Origin: Streptomyces sp. CB02056
GTDB taxonomy: Bacteria; Actinomycetota; Actinomycetes; Streptomycetales; Streptomycetaceae
Length of the DNA: 64,000 nt
Reading direction: 5' to 3'
Assembly: GCF_001905545.1 (NCBI RefSeq)
Contig: NZ_LIPD01000022.1
Coordinates: 60,587-124,586 of the forward strand
Below, piece after piece: positions 44,035 through 53,002 of the stretch. The number at the start of each line of letters is the position of its first letter. The first letter of the stretch is position 1. Position numbers and translations under genes: made by a program. The notes under the pieces are model-generated. The model ran no database searches and was not told the origin of the DNA. It saw only the letters and a list, made by a program, of their open reading frames with translations.

Positions 44035-44729
44035 GCGGCCGACCGTCCCTGGGCCCGGTGGTGCAGCAGGGCGAGGGCGACGCCGCCGAGCAGCAGCACG
44101 CCGCCTTCCAGCAGCACGCCGGGGAGGAAGGACCACGGGGACAAGCTGGGAAGGTCGTCGGAGGAGAGCATGGCGATCAGGTATCCGCAGGTCACGGCGA
44201 GGAGCGGCCAGCTGCGCTCGATCCAGGCGAGCAGCAGCAGCGCCAGACCGATCGTGCCGGCCGGGCTCATCAGCGTGTCGGCGACCGCGGAGAGCGGTCC
44301 CGGCTGCCCGTACAGGTCGGCGAGGAAGCCCGGGTGGGACACCGTCCACACCTGGTCGGCGGTCATGAGCAGGGCGAGGACGACGCCCAGCACGAGGTAC
44401 GGCCGGATCCGGGTGCCCAGGCCGAGCCGGGCGGACCGGCGGAGGTAGAACCAGCTGATCGCGGCGTAGGAGAGCAGCAGCGCCACCGGCCAGTACCACA
44501 TGGCGGGAGGAAGGGAGTTGACGCAGACTCCGCCCAGGCCGTAGCGGGGCGCGTCGCAGGGGCCCTGGCCGTACCGCACGACCGGTATCGCGCCGAACCT
44601 CACGGCGGCGAAGGCCAGGAGCGGGAACCACGCGCCGCGTTGCTCACGGCGGACGCGCTGGATCACGGCCCCGGTCGCTGCCAGGAGGTGCCGGGGGTCG
44701 CTTGAGGGCTGAACGGGTTGAGTCGCCAT
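44031..44729 (-). CDS. Multi-pass membrane protein paired with a winged-helix regulator
   Basis: 232 residues from ATG 44729. Five or six hydrophobic helices are visible (for example MWYWPVALLLSYAAISWFYL, PYLVLGVVLALLMTADQVWTV, IGLALLLLAWIERSWPLLAVTCGYLIAML and LEGGVLLLGGVALALLHH). No transporter or enzyme motif is recognised. The overlap with the regulator gene suggests that it is the regulator's target or a sensing partner. Function unknown. Confidence 0.75.
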   Translation of the reverse strand: MATQPVQPSSDPRHLLAATGAVIQRVRREQRGAWFPLLAFAAVRFGAIPVVRYGQGPCDAPRYGLGGVCVNSLPPAMWYWPVALLLSYAAISWFYLRRSARLGLGTRIRPYLVLGVVLALLMTADQVWTVSHPGFLADLYGQPGPLSAVADTLMSPAGTIGLALLLLAWIERSWPLLAVTCGYLIAMLSSDDLPSLSPWSFLPGVLLEGGVLLLGGVALALLHHRAQGRSAA

Positions 44730-44737
44730 GAGGACCA

Positions 44738-44784
44738 GGTTTGCATGACAAACCGATTGCGTCTAGAGATCAGTTTGCGAACTG
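44738..44784. promoter_or_regulatory. Two related palindromes upstream of the regulator pair
   Basis: GGTTTG-CATGA-CAAACC (44738-44754) and CAGTT-TGCG-AACTG (within 44771-44784) share the GTTTG core and lie 9-55 bases upstream of the membrane-protein start. They are candidate operators for the winged-helix protein. Confidence 0.45.
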
Positions 44785-44876
44785 GCCGTACGCGGCGGGC
44801 GGTTGACGGGCACACACCCCCGCCGAGCTGGGAAAATCGCTGGCGCGAGGTGCGTTGAAGGCCGACCCTGGTCACC

Positions 44877-45470
44877 GTGTCAGAACCGAAGCACCAGATC
44901 CGTGCCCTCCACACCGACTCGACGGTGACCGTCTACCAGGCGTACGCGCCGGAGATCGGGCTGCCCGCCGCTCGGGACGGCCACTTCCCCGCGGCGTGGA
45001 AGCGGGACCGGATGACGTGGATCAAGCCGTCGTTCCTCTGGATGATGTACCGCTGCGGGTGGGCGAGGAAGGAGGGCCAGGAGACCGTGCTGGCGGTCGA
45101 GATCACCCGCGAGGGCTTCGAATGGGCGCTGCGGAACAGCTGCCTGTCCCACTACGAGCGCGGGCTGCACCCCGACCGGGCCTCCTGGCAGCGCCGGTTG
45201 AAGAGGTCCCCGGCGCGGGTGCAGTGGGATCCGGAGCGCGATCTGCACCTTCGGCCGCTGCCCCACCGGTCGCTCCAGCTCGGCCTGACCGGGGAGGCGG
45301 CGGAGCGGTACGCGGAGGAGTGGATCGTCGCGGTCGAGGACGTCACCGCGCTCGCGCACGCGGTCCACGACCAGGTGCGAGACGGGGAGTTGGAGGCCGC
45401 CCGGCAGCTCCTCCCCGCCGAACGCCCCTACCCGGCGGGCGACGCGCTGCTCGCCCACCTGGCCGGCTGA
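44877..45470 (+). CDS. DUF4291 family protein
   Basis: 197 residues from GTG 44877. The family signature is clear: a start with IRALHTDSTVTVYQAYAPEIGLPAARDG, then DRMTWIKPSFLWMMYRCGWARKEGQE and HPERDLHLRPLPHRSLQLGL-like segments. DUF4291 proteins are widespread in bacteria and some fungi, and their biochemical role is not established to my knowledge. Soluble, no signal peptide. Single gene, transcribed away from the membrane/regulator pair and toward a DinB-type gene. Confidence 0.85.
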   Translation: MSEPKHQIRALHTDSTVTVYQAYAPEIGLPAARDGHFPAAWKRDRMTWIKPSFLWMMYRCGWARKEGQETVLAVEITREGFEWALRNSCLSHYERGLHPDRASWQRRLKRSPARVQWDPERDLHLRPLPHRSLQLGLTGEAAERYAEEWIVAVEDVTALAHAVHDQVRDGELEAARQLLPAERPYPAGDALLAHLAG

Positions 45471-45498
45471 GCCGGCGGGCGCACCCCGCCCGCCGGCT
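45470..45498. terminator. Bidirectional terminator between DUF4291 and DinB-type genes
   Basis: Perfect 12-base inverted repeat (45470-45481 with 45487-45498), immediately after the DUF4291 stop. A direct repeat of GTCAGCCGGTGG follows (45506 and 45521), the second copy covering the stop codon of the convergent gene. Confidence 0.8.
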
Positions 45499-45522
45499 GC
45501 GACTGTCAGCCGGTGGCGGGCG

Positions 45523-46038
45523 TCAGCCGGTGGCCCCGTCGGTGAGCTCGCGGACGATGTCCAGGTGCCCCGCGTGGCGGGCGTACTCCTGGAGGACGTG
45601 GAACAGGATCCAGCCCAGGGTGGGCCGCGGGGTGCCGTCGTCGGGGAAGCGGCCGCCGGGTGCGGCGACGGTGGACAGGGGCGTGCCCGACACGACGGCC
45701 CGGGTGTGCTCGCCGCCCGCGTGCAGCGCGGCGAGGAGTTCGGCGGCCGTTTCCTCCGGTCCGACGTACCAGCGGTCCTCCGGGCCCCGGTCGCCCCAGG
45801 GCGCCGGGACCTGCTCGGCGCGGAAGCCCCAGCGCAGCCAGCGCTGCTCCATGTGGACGAGGTGCTTCAGCAGTTCGAGCATGGTCCATCCGGAGGGGAG
45901 CCGGCTGGCGCGCAGCTCCGCGTCGGACATCCCCTCGGTCTTGGCGCCGATCACGGAGCGGTAGTAGTCGAGGTAGTCGAGCAACAGCTCGCTGGGGTCG
46001 GAGAGTTGCTGGTCGGGCTCGGGCAGGGAGATCGTCAT
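45523..46038 (-). CDS. DinB/DUF664 family protein
   Basis: 171 residues from ATG 46038; an upstream in-frame GTG adds unlikely sequence. The four-helix DinB-like fold is indicated by LLDYLDYYRSVIG, the first His motif LLKHLVHMEQRW and the last LFHVLQEYARHAGHLDIVREL, whose histidines normally bind a metal. Members include mycothiol-dependent transferases and uncharacterised proteins. A second, different member lies at 51502. Possible mycothiol S-transferase-type detoxification is an inference from family only. Confidence 0.88.
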   Translation of the reverse strand: MTISLPEPDQQLSDPSELLLDYLDYYRSVIGAKTEGMSDAELRASRLPSGWTMLELLKHLVHMEQRWLRWGFRAEQVPAPWGDRGPEDRWYVGPEETAAELLAALHAGGEHTRAVVSGTPLSTVAAPGGRFPDDGTPRPTLGWILFHVLQEYARHAGHLDIVRELTDGATG

Positions 46039-46318
46039 GGGCCGAGTCTGCCACGGCGTCGCGCCGGTACCCACGACAGCGCGGTGCACCGGTTTTCCCC
46101 CCGCATTGCTCGCCTTCTGGCGAAGAATTACCTCCCCATTACGTCATTGGCGAAGGTATTCGGCCAACTTGTTGCACAAAGGGTGACGCGTTCAGACCAA
46201 AAATGACACTGTTCCTTCCCATCTCATTCGAACCACCAGCTCTACCGGGCGGCGTCACCCCAGGCCGCCCGGCTGACTCCGGCCCCCCGTACCCGGGCCG
46301 TCGCAGAAGGAGTTCCGT

Positions 46319-48583
46319 GTGACTCGATCCCCCCGAAAGTCCACCGCCGCGGGCGCGTTGCTAGTCGGCGCCGCGATGGTCGTGGCCGCTCTGACGCCCG
46401 GCGTCGCCGCCGCCGACACTCCTGCCGGGACTCCCGCCGAGGCCCCCGCCGGGGTCCAAGCCTTCGCCGGCGCGATGCCGGTGCAGCTGTCGCCCGAGCA
46501 GCGCGGCGAGCTGCTGGCCTCCGCGGACGCGTCCCTGGCGAAGACCGCGAGGTCGCTGAACCTGGACGCGAAGGAGGCGCTGGTCGTCAAGGGCGTCACC
46601 AAGGACGCGGACGGCAGCCTGCACACCCGCTACGAGCGGACCTTCGACGGACTCCCGGTGCTCGGCGGCGACCTGGTCGTCCACACCGCCCCCGACGGCA
46701 CCACCAGGGGCGTCACCAAGGCCACCGAGGCGGACATCGCCGTCGACACCACTCCCAAGGAGAGCGCCGACGCGGCGAAGGGCCTCGCGCTCGACAGCGC
46801 CGGGAGCGCGAAGGTCACGGAGGCGGCGGCCGACGACGCCCGCAAGGTGGTCTGGGCCGCGTCCGGCACCCCGCGGCTCGCCTGGGAGACGGTGGTCACC
46901 GGCACGCAGGAGGACGGCACGCCGTCCGAACTGCACGTCATCACCGACGCCGACACGGGCAAGAAGATCTTCGAGTACCAGGGCATCGAGACCGGCGTCG
47001 GCACCAGCAAGTACTCGGGCCAGGTCACCATCGGCACCTCGGCGGTCGCCGGCGGCTTCGCGATGACCGACAACACCCGCGGCGGCCACAGCACCTACGA
47101 CCTGAACGGCACCAGCGGCACCAGGACGCTGTTCACCAACCCGACCGACACCTGGGGCGACGGCACCGTCGCCAACCGGCAGACCGCGGCCGTCGACGCC
47201 GCCTACGGCGCCCAACTCACCTGGGACTACTACAAGAACGTCCACGGCCGCAACGGCATCAAGGACGACGGCGTAGGCGCCTACACCCGGGTCCACTACG
47301 GCAAGAACTACGTCAACGCGTTCTGGTCCGACGCCTGCTTCTGCATGACCTACGGCGACGGCGCGGGCAACGTCAAGCCGCTGACCTCGATCGACGTCGG
47401 CGCCCACGAGATGACCCACGGCGTCACCTCCGCCACCGCGAAGCTGGTCTACAGCGGCGAGTCCGGCGGCCTGAACGAGGCCACCTCCGACATCATGGCC
47501 GCCGCGATCGAGTTCTGGGCCGACAACCCCGAGGACAAGGGCGACTACCTGGTCGGCGAGAAGATCGACATCCGGGGCGACGGCAGCCCGCTGCGCTACA
47601 TGGACAAGCCCTCCAAGGACGGCCGCTCCAGGGACTACTGGTCGGCCGACGTCGGCTCCGTCGACGTCCACTACTCCTCCGGCCCGGCCAACCACTGGTT
47701 CTACCTGGCCTCCGAGGGCAGCGGCGCCAAGACCGTCAACGGCGTGGCCTACGACTCCCCGACCTCCGACGGCCTGCCGGTGACCGGCATCGGCCGGGAC
47801 GCGGCGGCCAAGATCTGGTACCGGGCGCTCACCACCTACATGACCTCGTCGACCAACTACGCGGCCGCCCGCACCGCCACCCTCCAGGCCGCCGCCGACC
47901 TGTACGGGAAGAACACCACGACGTACCAGAACACCGCCAACGCCTGGGCGGCCATCAACGTCGGCCCGCGCGTCGTCGACGGCCTCCTGCTGGAACCCGT
48001 CACCAACCAGATCACCGCGATCGGCACCTCCGCCGACCTCGGGATCGAGGCCTCGAACCTCAACCCCGGCATCGTCACCTACCACGCGACCGGCCTCCCC
48101 CTGGGCCTGACGCTCCACCCGGTCACCGGCCGCGTCACCGGCGTCCCGGCCCTCCCGGGCACCTACACGGTCACCGTGACCGCCCAGAGCTCCCACCGCG
48201 GCAGGACGTCGACGACGTTCACCTGGCGGGTCTCCCCGGGCATCTTCACGAACAGCACCTCCCTGCCGATCCCGGACGGCGGCCCGGCGGTCTTCTCCGA
48301 CATCGTCGTCGACCGGCTCCAGGGCCAGGCGCCGAGCGACCTCAAGGTGAGCGTGGACATCAAGCACACCTGGCGCGGCGACCTGGTCATCGACCTGGTC
48401 GGCCCGGACGGCACGGTGTACTCGCTGAAGAAGGGCAGCTTCAGCGACTCGGGCGAGAACGTCATCGAGACCTACACGGTGGACGCCTCCGCCCAGCCCG
48501 CCAAGGGCACCTGGCGCCTCCGCATGCAGGACACGTACCGCGGCGACTCCGGCCACCTCGACGGCTGGAAGCTCATCTTCTGA
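46319..48583 (+). CDS. Secreted M4-family metallopeptidase with C-terminal P-domain
   Basis: 754 residues from GTG 46319 (AAGGAG upstream), with a Sec signal ending near AAADTP. The N-terminal propeptide (FTP/PepSY type) precedes a thermolysin-like catalytic domain with HEMTH (363-367) and the third zinc ligand Glu387 in GGLNEATSD. Then comes an Ig-like putative sugar-binding segment (~565-640) and a proprotein-convertase P-domain (~650-754: VDIKHTWRGDLVIDLVGPDGT and GTWRLRMQDTYRGDSGHLDGW). It would digest extracellular protein. The 280-base upstream region is AT-rich and presumably holds the promoter; a strong terminator follows. Confidence 0.94.
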   Translation: MTRSPRKSTAAGALLVGAAMVVAALTPGVAAADTPAGTPAEAPAGVQAFAGAMPVQLSPEQRGELLASADASLAKTARSLNLDAKEALVVKGVTKDADGSLHTRYERTFDGLPVLGGDLVVHTAPDGTTRGVTKATEADIAVDTTPKESADAAKGLALDSAGSAKVTEAAADDARKVVWAASGTPRLAWETVVTGTQEDGTPSELHVITDADTGKKIFEYQGIETGVGTSKYSGQVTIGTSAVAGGFAMTDNTRGGHSTYDLNGTSGTRTLFTNPTDTWGDGTVANRQTAAVDAAYGAQLTWDYYKNVHGRNGIKDDGVGAYTRVHYGKNYVNAFWSDACFCMTYGDGAGNVKPLTSIDVGAHEMTHGVTSATAKLVYSGESGGLNEATSDIMAAAIEFWADNPEDKGDYLVGEKIDIRGDGSPLRYMDKPSKDGRSRDYWSADVGSVDVHYSSGPANHWFYLASEGSGAKTVNGVAYDSPTSDGLPVTGIGRDAAAKIWYRALTTYMTSSTNYAAARTATLQAAADLYGKNTTTYQNTANAWAAINVGPRVVDGLLLEPVTNQITAIGTSADLGIEASNLNPGIVTYHATGLPLGLTLHPVTGRVTGVPALPGTYTVTVTAQSSHRGRTSTTFTWRVSPGIFTNSTSLPIPDGGPAVFSDIVVDRLQGQAPSDLKVSVDIKHTWRGDLVIDLVGPDGTVYSLKKGSFSDSGENVIETYTVDASAQPAKGTWRLRMQDTYRGDSGHLDGWKLIF

Positions 48584-48638
48584 CCGCCCCCGCACTGAGC
48601 ACGGCCCCCTGAGCACGGACCACTGAGCACGCACCACT

Positions 48639-48686
48639 GAGGTGATCCGGTCGGCGAGAGCACGTCCTCGCCGACCGGATCACCTC
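48639..48686. terminator. Bidirectional terminator after the M4 peptidase
   Basis: 20-base perfect inverted repeat (48639-48658 with 48667-48686), loop of eight bases, between convergent genes. Three short GAGCACGG-like direct repeats (48592-48636) precede it. Confidence 0.9.
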
Positions 48687-48758
48687 TTGCACGTGCGGCA
48701 CGGACCGCCACCCACGGGCGGTCCGGGTCGGCGGGTCAGCCGGTCGGCGGGCCTGGGG

Positions 48759-49238
48759 TCAGCGGGCCAGGAGGAACTTGGTGGTCGGCACGTTGCGGAC
48801 GGTGGCGCAGTCCAGGTTCGATGTGGTGGCGCTGTAGGTGAAGCCGCTCGGGACGCTGCACGCCCACATGCCGCTGACCGGGACGCGCAGGTGGAAGGTG
48901 GTGGACGGGACGCCCTGGGTCAGGCTGCACGTGGTGGACGAGCCGGCGGCGTCGTAGGTGAAGCCCGGGGCGGTCGAGCAGGCGGTGAGGCCGTCGACGG
49001 GCGTGCGCAGGTGGTACTGCGGCGAGTTCCAGCTGCCGCCGCCGCTACACGTCCGGCTGAAGACGACCCCCTCGTAGACGTAGCCGGAGGGGACGGAGCA
49101 GGCCCAGGTGTCGTCGAGCCCCGTGGTGGCGGCGGTGGCCGGTGCCGCGGTGACGGCCCCGCTGAGAAGCAGGGTGAGCGCGGCGAAGGCGGCGAGCAGC
49201 GCGGTGCGTGCGGTACGTACGGTTCGTGCGACGGACAT
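48759..49238 (-). CDS. Small secreted protein of three Cys-containing repeats
   Basis: 159 residues from ATG 49238 (GGGAGA upstream). A Sec signal (LLAAFAALTLLLSGAVTAAPATA) is followed by three ~38-residue repeats, each starting (W/T)ACSxxxGFxY and containing a second Cys about 15 residues later, then a PxTxFHLRxPVxG-like end. The two Cys per repeat probably form disulfides outside the cell. No family is recognised. Convergent with the M4 peptidase, from which it is separated by a terminator. Possibly a surface or inhibitor protein, but there is no direct support. Confidence 0.75.
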   Translation of the reverse strand: MSVARTVRTARTALLAAFAALTLLLSGAVTAAPATAATTGLDDTWACSVPSGYVYEGVVFSRTCSGGGSWNSPQYHLRTPVDGLTACSTAPGFTYDAAGSSTTCSLTQGVPSTTFHLRVPVSGMWACSVPSGFTYSATTSNLDCATVRNVPTTKFLLAR

Positions 49239-49498
49239 GTCTTCTCCCTCGTCGAGGAGTTGCACGGTACGGGGGGCGGCGTTCGCCGGTGGGCGTTCAC
49301 AGCCGTCGACGGTTCTAGCACCCCCGACGGGCCGTCATCCCACCCTTCCGTCCGGGATTGATCGCTCCGGCGCCCGCCGTCCACGCGCGCCCGTACGGAT
49401 CCTCCGGCCCGCCTCGGCCGATCGGCCCGCCGGTCCCCTCCCGCGCCTGGCGCAGCCGCTCCGCGGGTGCACCGCCCACCAACCGCCGGCGCTTGCCG

Positions 49499-50341
49499 CT
49501 ATCCGAGCGCGAGCATCGCCTCGGCGACCGTGCCGACCGCCGCGTCGGGGATCGCGGTGGCACCCCCGTCGAGGACGAGCAGCCGCGCCCCGGGGATGGC
49601 GCGCGCGGTCGCCTCGCCGTTGCCGACGGGGAAGAACCGGTTGCGGCGGCCGTGGACGACGAGGGTGGGTACCCCGATCCCCGGCAGGCGCTCGCGCCAG
49701 CGGGGTGTGCAGTCCAGCCCGGCGAACACGGTGCCCAGGTGGTTGGCCGTCTGGACCGGGGGCGCGGTGCCGGGCGTGCGGTCCCAGATACGCGCGGCGA
49801 CGGCGCGGGCCGTGATCGGGTCGTCGCCGAGGATCTCCGCGCCGGTGGCGGCGAACTCCGCGACCGCCGCGCGGTCGCTCCAGTCGGGCGCCGGGCGGGC
49901 GAACAGGCGGCTCATCGTCGCCCGGTCGTGGTCGGGGAGGTCGTCGTCGGGCGGGCCGGGGGCGACGGCGCGGGTGTTGACCAGGGTGAGCGCGGAGAAC
50001 GCGCCCGGGTGGTCGAGCGCGGCCACCTGGGCGACCATCCCGCCGACGCCGGTCCCGGCGAGGTGCGCGGGCGCCCCGCCGAGCGCGTGGGCGAGGGCCG
50101 CCGCGTCGGCGGCGAGGTCGCGCAGGGTGTAGCCGGGTGCCCGCGGGTCCGTCGTCGTCGACTCCCCGCTGTCGCGCAGGTCGTAGCGCACGGCGCGGCG
50201 CCCGCCGGCGGCGAGGCGTCGGCAGAGCGCGTCAGGCCAGGAGAGCATCGTCGGCCCGCCCGCGAGCAGGACGAGCGGCGCGCCCTCGTCACCGAACGAC
50301 TCGACGCCCAGGGCGGTCCCGTTGACGGAGACGGTGGCCAT
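49499..50341 (-). CDS. Alpha/beta-hydrolase-fold protein lacking the catalytic triad
   Basis: 280 residues from ATG 50341. The fold is clear: VNGTALGVESFGDEGAPLVLLAGGP, AVRYDLRDSGEST and VPTLVVHGRRNRFFPV. At the nucleophile elbow the sequence is AGTGVGG, so Gly98 replaces Ser; Asn234 stands where the acid Asp normally is (HGRRNRFFP); and Thr262 (GGATAIP) replaces His in the usual GxGHxxP. All three catalytic positions are therefore lost, so it may bind rather than hydrolyse. It ends an operon after the RibD_C-type gene, whose stop is six bases upstream of this start. Confidence 0.85.
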   Translation of the reverse strand: MATVSVNGTALGVESFGDEGAPLVLLAGGPTMLSWPDALCRRLAAGGRRAVRYDLRDSGESTTTDPRAPGYTLRDLAADAAALAHALGGAPAHLAGTGVGGMVAQVAALDHPGAFSALTLVNTRAVAPGPPDDDLPDHDRATMSRLFARPAPDWSDRAAVAEFAATGAEILGDDPITARAVAARIWDRTPGTAPPVQTANHLGTVFAGLDCTPRWRERLPGIGVPTLVVHGRRNRFFPVGNGEATARAIPGARLLVLDGGATAIPDAAVGTVAEAMLALG

Positions 50342-50347
50342 CCCGGG

Positions 50348-50992
50348 TCACCGGGCGTCGTCGTCGTGCCCGAGGCCCCGGTCGGGCAGGCTCATGTCGC
50401 CGGTCCTCGGCGTGCCCTCGGCGAGCCCGTAGCGCAGGTACACGGTGCCCTGCGCGCCCGCCACCGGCGGTTCGAGGAGCGTGAGGTTGGTGGGCACCGC
50501 GCCGTCGTCGAAGACCTTCTTCCCGACGCCGAGCACGATGGGGTGCACCCACAGGTCGAGCCGGTCGAAGAGCTTCTCGCGCAGGAGGGTCTGCACCAGG
50601 TTCAGGCTCCCGACGACCTTCACGTTCCGGTGCCGGTCGCGGACCTCGCGCACCGCGCCGGCCAGGTCCGGGCCGAGCAGCGTGGATCCGGCCCACGGGA
50701 GCTCGGGGGTGCCCCGGGAGGCCACGTACTTGGGGACGCGGTTGAAGAGTTCGGCGATCTCGCCCTCCTTCTGCTGCGGCCAGTAGGAGGCGAAGAGGTC
50801 GTACGTCCGCCGGCCGAGCAGGAGGGCGTCCGTGCCCTCGTACGCGGCGAGGATCTGCGCGCCGGTGACCTCGTTCAGCAGGGGTGCCTGCCAGCCGCCG
50901 TACGGGAACCCCTCCGGGTCCTCGTCAGGTCCGCCGGGCGCCTGCCCGACGAGGTCGAGGGTCGCGAACAGTTCGATCTGGATGAGGCCCAT
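50348..50992 (-). CDS. Dihydrofolate-reductase/RibD_C-like family protein
   Basis: 214 residues from ATG 50992 (GGGAG eight bases upstream; longer in-frame starts lack a site). The RibD_C fold is shown by IQIELFATLDLVGQAPGG, the LLLGRRTYDLFASYWP motif and VKVVGSLNLVQTLLREKLFDRLDLWVHPIVLGVGKKVF. These NADPH-binding proteins are usually called 'dihydrofolate reductase family', but most members have unproven substrates. Co-transcribed with the degenerate hydrolase downstream. Confidence 0.9.
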   Translation of the reverse strand: MGLIQIELFATLDLVGQAPGGPDEDPEGFPYGGWQAPLLNEVTGAQILAAYEGTDALLLGRRTYDLFASYWPQQKEGEIAELFNRVPKYVASRGTPELPWAGSTLLGPDLAGAVREVRDRHRNVKVVGSLNLVQTLLREKLFDRLDLWVHPIVLGVGKKVFDDGAVPTNLTLLEPPVAGAQGTVYLRYGLAEGTPRTGDMSLPDRGLGHDDDAR

Positions 50993-51213
50993 GTCTGTGC
51001 TCCCGGCGGGGGTGAGGTGGTCGTCCCGGTCGAGATGTAGACCTTCCGGAGCCGGAAAACTCATCGCCACGCCGGTGCCCGGTTTCCGCCCCCGCCCACC
51101 GATGCTCCCCTCGGGGTCAGACGGGCGGCAGCAGGTCGCTCCCGCCGACGGTGTACGTCAGCGGGGGGGGTAGCCGGGGCGGGCCGGACCCCGCCGGCTC
51201 GTCGTCCGTCGTC

Positions 51214-51357
51214 TCAGGCCGTGACGGTACGGAAGATGTGCTGGGTGTTGGCGAGACCCTTTCCGACGTACGCCAGTACGAAGGTGTCGCTGTAGTTGAT
51301 GACCGAGTCGTCGACCGAGAGCCTGCCGATGACGGTGACGAGCTCGGCCGTTCCGCG
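51214..51357 (-). pseudogene. Possible remnant of an NTF2/SnoaL-like protein
   Basis: About 47 codons read GTAELVTVIGRLSVDDSVI, then YSDTFVLAYVGKGLANTQHIF and a stop, resembling the last two strands of SnoaL/NTF2-like proteins. Upstream codons do not continue the family, so it appears to be a 5'-truncated leftover. The rest of the 509-base gap (50993-51501) shows no gene. Low confidence. Confidence 0.3.
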
Positions 51358-51501
51358 CCGCCTGTTCGACGACCGTCCCGCATGTACGGACATTGTCTCA
51401 GGTGGCACGTCTCGCGGGCTTCTTGCAGCAGGTCAGGGCCGCGGCCAGGGCCAGGCCACGGCGCTGCCGGGCGTACGGGATCTTGAGACCACGAGCAGTC
51501 C

Positions 51502-52113
51502 ATGGCAGCCTCATGGCGCATGATCGATGAATTCGCGAAGGACAACCTGCACGGGCGACTGCGGCGGGACCGCGAGGCGCTGCTCTGGAAACTCGACGGC
51601 CTGTCCGAATACGACGCCCGCCGACCTCTGACAGCGTCCGGGACCAACCTCCTCGGCCTGGTCAAACACGTGGCCACCGTCGAGGCCAGGTACTTCGGCG
51701 AGGTCTTCGACCGCCCTTCCCCGGAACCGCTGCCCCGGTGGCAGGACTCCGACGGCGGCGATCTGTGGGCGACCGAGGACGAGACCCGCGATCAGATCAT
51801 CAGGTTCTACCAGCGCACATGGGAACACTCGGACGCGACGATCAACGAACTCCCCCTCGACGCCCCGGGCCACGTGCCGTGGTGGCCGGAGCCTCATGCC
51901 GGCACAAACCTGTTCGCCGTCATGGTCCATGTCCTCGGCGAGTCCAACCGCCATGCCGGGCACGCCGACATCCTCCGCGAGAGCCTCGACGGCCGGACCG
52001 GCATGCGCCCCGAACACGCGAAGCAGATCGACGGGCAAGCCCGTGCGGCCTACTTCGCGAAGATCGAGCAGGCCGCCAGGTCGGCCGCACCGATCGAGGC
52101 TCAGGCCGTCTGA
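51502..52113 (+). CDS. DinB/DUF664 family protein
   Basis: 203 residues; ATG 51502 or ATG 51520 (MIDEFAKD) could start it. The fold-defining pieces are LLWKLDGLSEYDARRPLTASGTNLLGLVKHVATVEARYFGEVF and LFAVMVHVLGESNRHAGHADILRE, with the metal-binding His residues. It is only distantly similar to the DinB-type protein at 45523 and is a typical Streptomyces DUF664 protein. Function unproven; mycothiol-dependent transferases are known in this superfamily. Confidence 0.88.
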   Translation: MAASWRMIDEFAKDNLHGRLRRDREALLWKLDGLSEYDARRPLTASGTNLLGLVKHVATVEARYFGEVFDRPSPEPLPRWQDSDGGDLWATEDETRDQIIRFYQRTWEHSDATINELPLDAPGHVPWWPEPHAGTNLFAVMVHVLGESNRHAGHADILRESLDGRTGMRPEHAKQIDGQARAAYFAKIEQAARSAAPIEAQAV

Positions 52114-52319
52114 TGCCGTGATCAACTCGCCGACGAGCAAAGGACGTTCATCGAGTCATCCTGAGCTTGTGGGCGGCTCCACGCCACATCGCGGTGTCAT
52201 TCCGGACATCCACAACTCTTCTGACTCCCGGGTCAGTGGCGAACCGCAGCATGGGGGGCTCGGAAGCTCCCCTGGATCACCCCATCCCGTCCGTTGCCAC
52301 TGCCGGAGAGAAGGTTGTC

Positions 52320-52724
52320 ATGAGCGCACCTACCCGTACCACGTTCGCCCGCTTCCTGGCCGTCCCCGCCCTTGCCATGGCGAGCACGGTCCTCGCAGCC
52401 GCGCCCGCGAGCGCCGGAGGACTCTCCATAGGCGTCAACGGCGCCACCGTCGCGGATGCCGGGCGGATACTGAACGTCTCCGTCACCTACCGGTGCCTCC
52501 CGATATTCGACTGGGTCAAGATCACCGTCCAGGCCACGCAATCCGCCGTGTCGGGCGTCGGCTCGGTCCAGCTCCCCTGCACCGGCGGGGAGACCGTGAC
52601 CATTCCGGTGGGCGTCACCTCGCCCGGTGACACGTGGATCAGGTCCTCGGTGAACGTGGTCGTGCACATCTACGACGCCGAGCTCGACCGCGGCGGGGCC
52701 GCGGCCACCGTCGTCGCCACCTGA
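52320..52724 (+). CDS. Small secreted protein of unknown function
   Basis: 134 residues. ATG 52320 is chosen for the GGAGAGAAGG site upstream and because it gives a clean Sec signal (ARFLAVPALAMASTVLAAAPASA). The mature ~105 residues are beta-rich, with two Cys (YRCLPIF and LPCTGG) likely to form a disulfide; an Ig-like sandwich is plausible. No family recognised. A terminator hairpin follows. Confidence 0.75.
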   Translation: MSAPTRTTFARFLAVPALAMASTVLAAAPASAGGLSIGVNGATVADAGRILNVSVTYRCLPIFDWVKITVQATQSAVSGVGSVQLPCTGGETVTIPVGVTSPGDTWIRSSVNVVVHIYDAELDRGGAAATVVAT

Positions 52725-52745
52725 CCGGCATCCACGGAAGACGAA

Positions 52746-52777
52746 ACGGCCGGTCGATCCGAAGATCGACCGGCCGT
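52746..52777 (+). terminator. Terminator after the small secreted protein
   Basis: Perfect 14-base inverted repeat (52746-52759 with 52764-52777) closed by a CGAA tetraloop. Confidence 0.88.
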
Positions 52778-53002
52778 CCCGGTTTGTCGGGGCCGGCCCT
52801 CCCCCCGGGCACTTGTGCACCGGCAGCCGTTCTGTGTCATGCACGCCCGGGCTCGATGAACGTCCACTGCTCGTCGGTGAGTTGCCAGCGTGCCACAGGC
52901 AACGTCCTACCGAATCCCGCTTCCGGGCAAGCACCAGACCGCAATGCCGCCCCGGCAGGATCGCACTACGATCGGCCCGCATCGGCGTGGCAAGGGGTGG
53001 AG

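Noticed and set aside
52233..52982. 249-codon minus ORF over the small secreted protein
   Set aside because: The plus-strand gene has a ribosome site, signal peptide and terminator; the minus frame has none of these.
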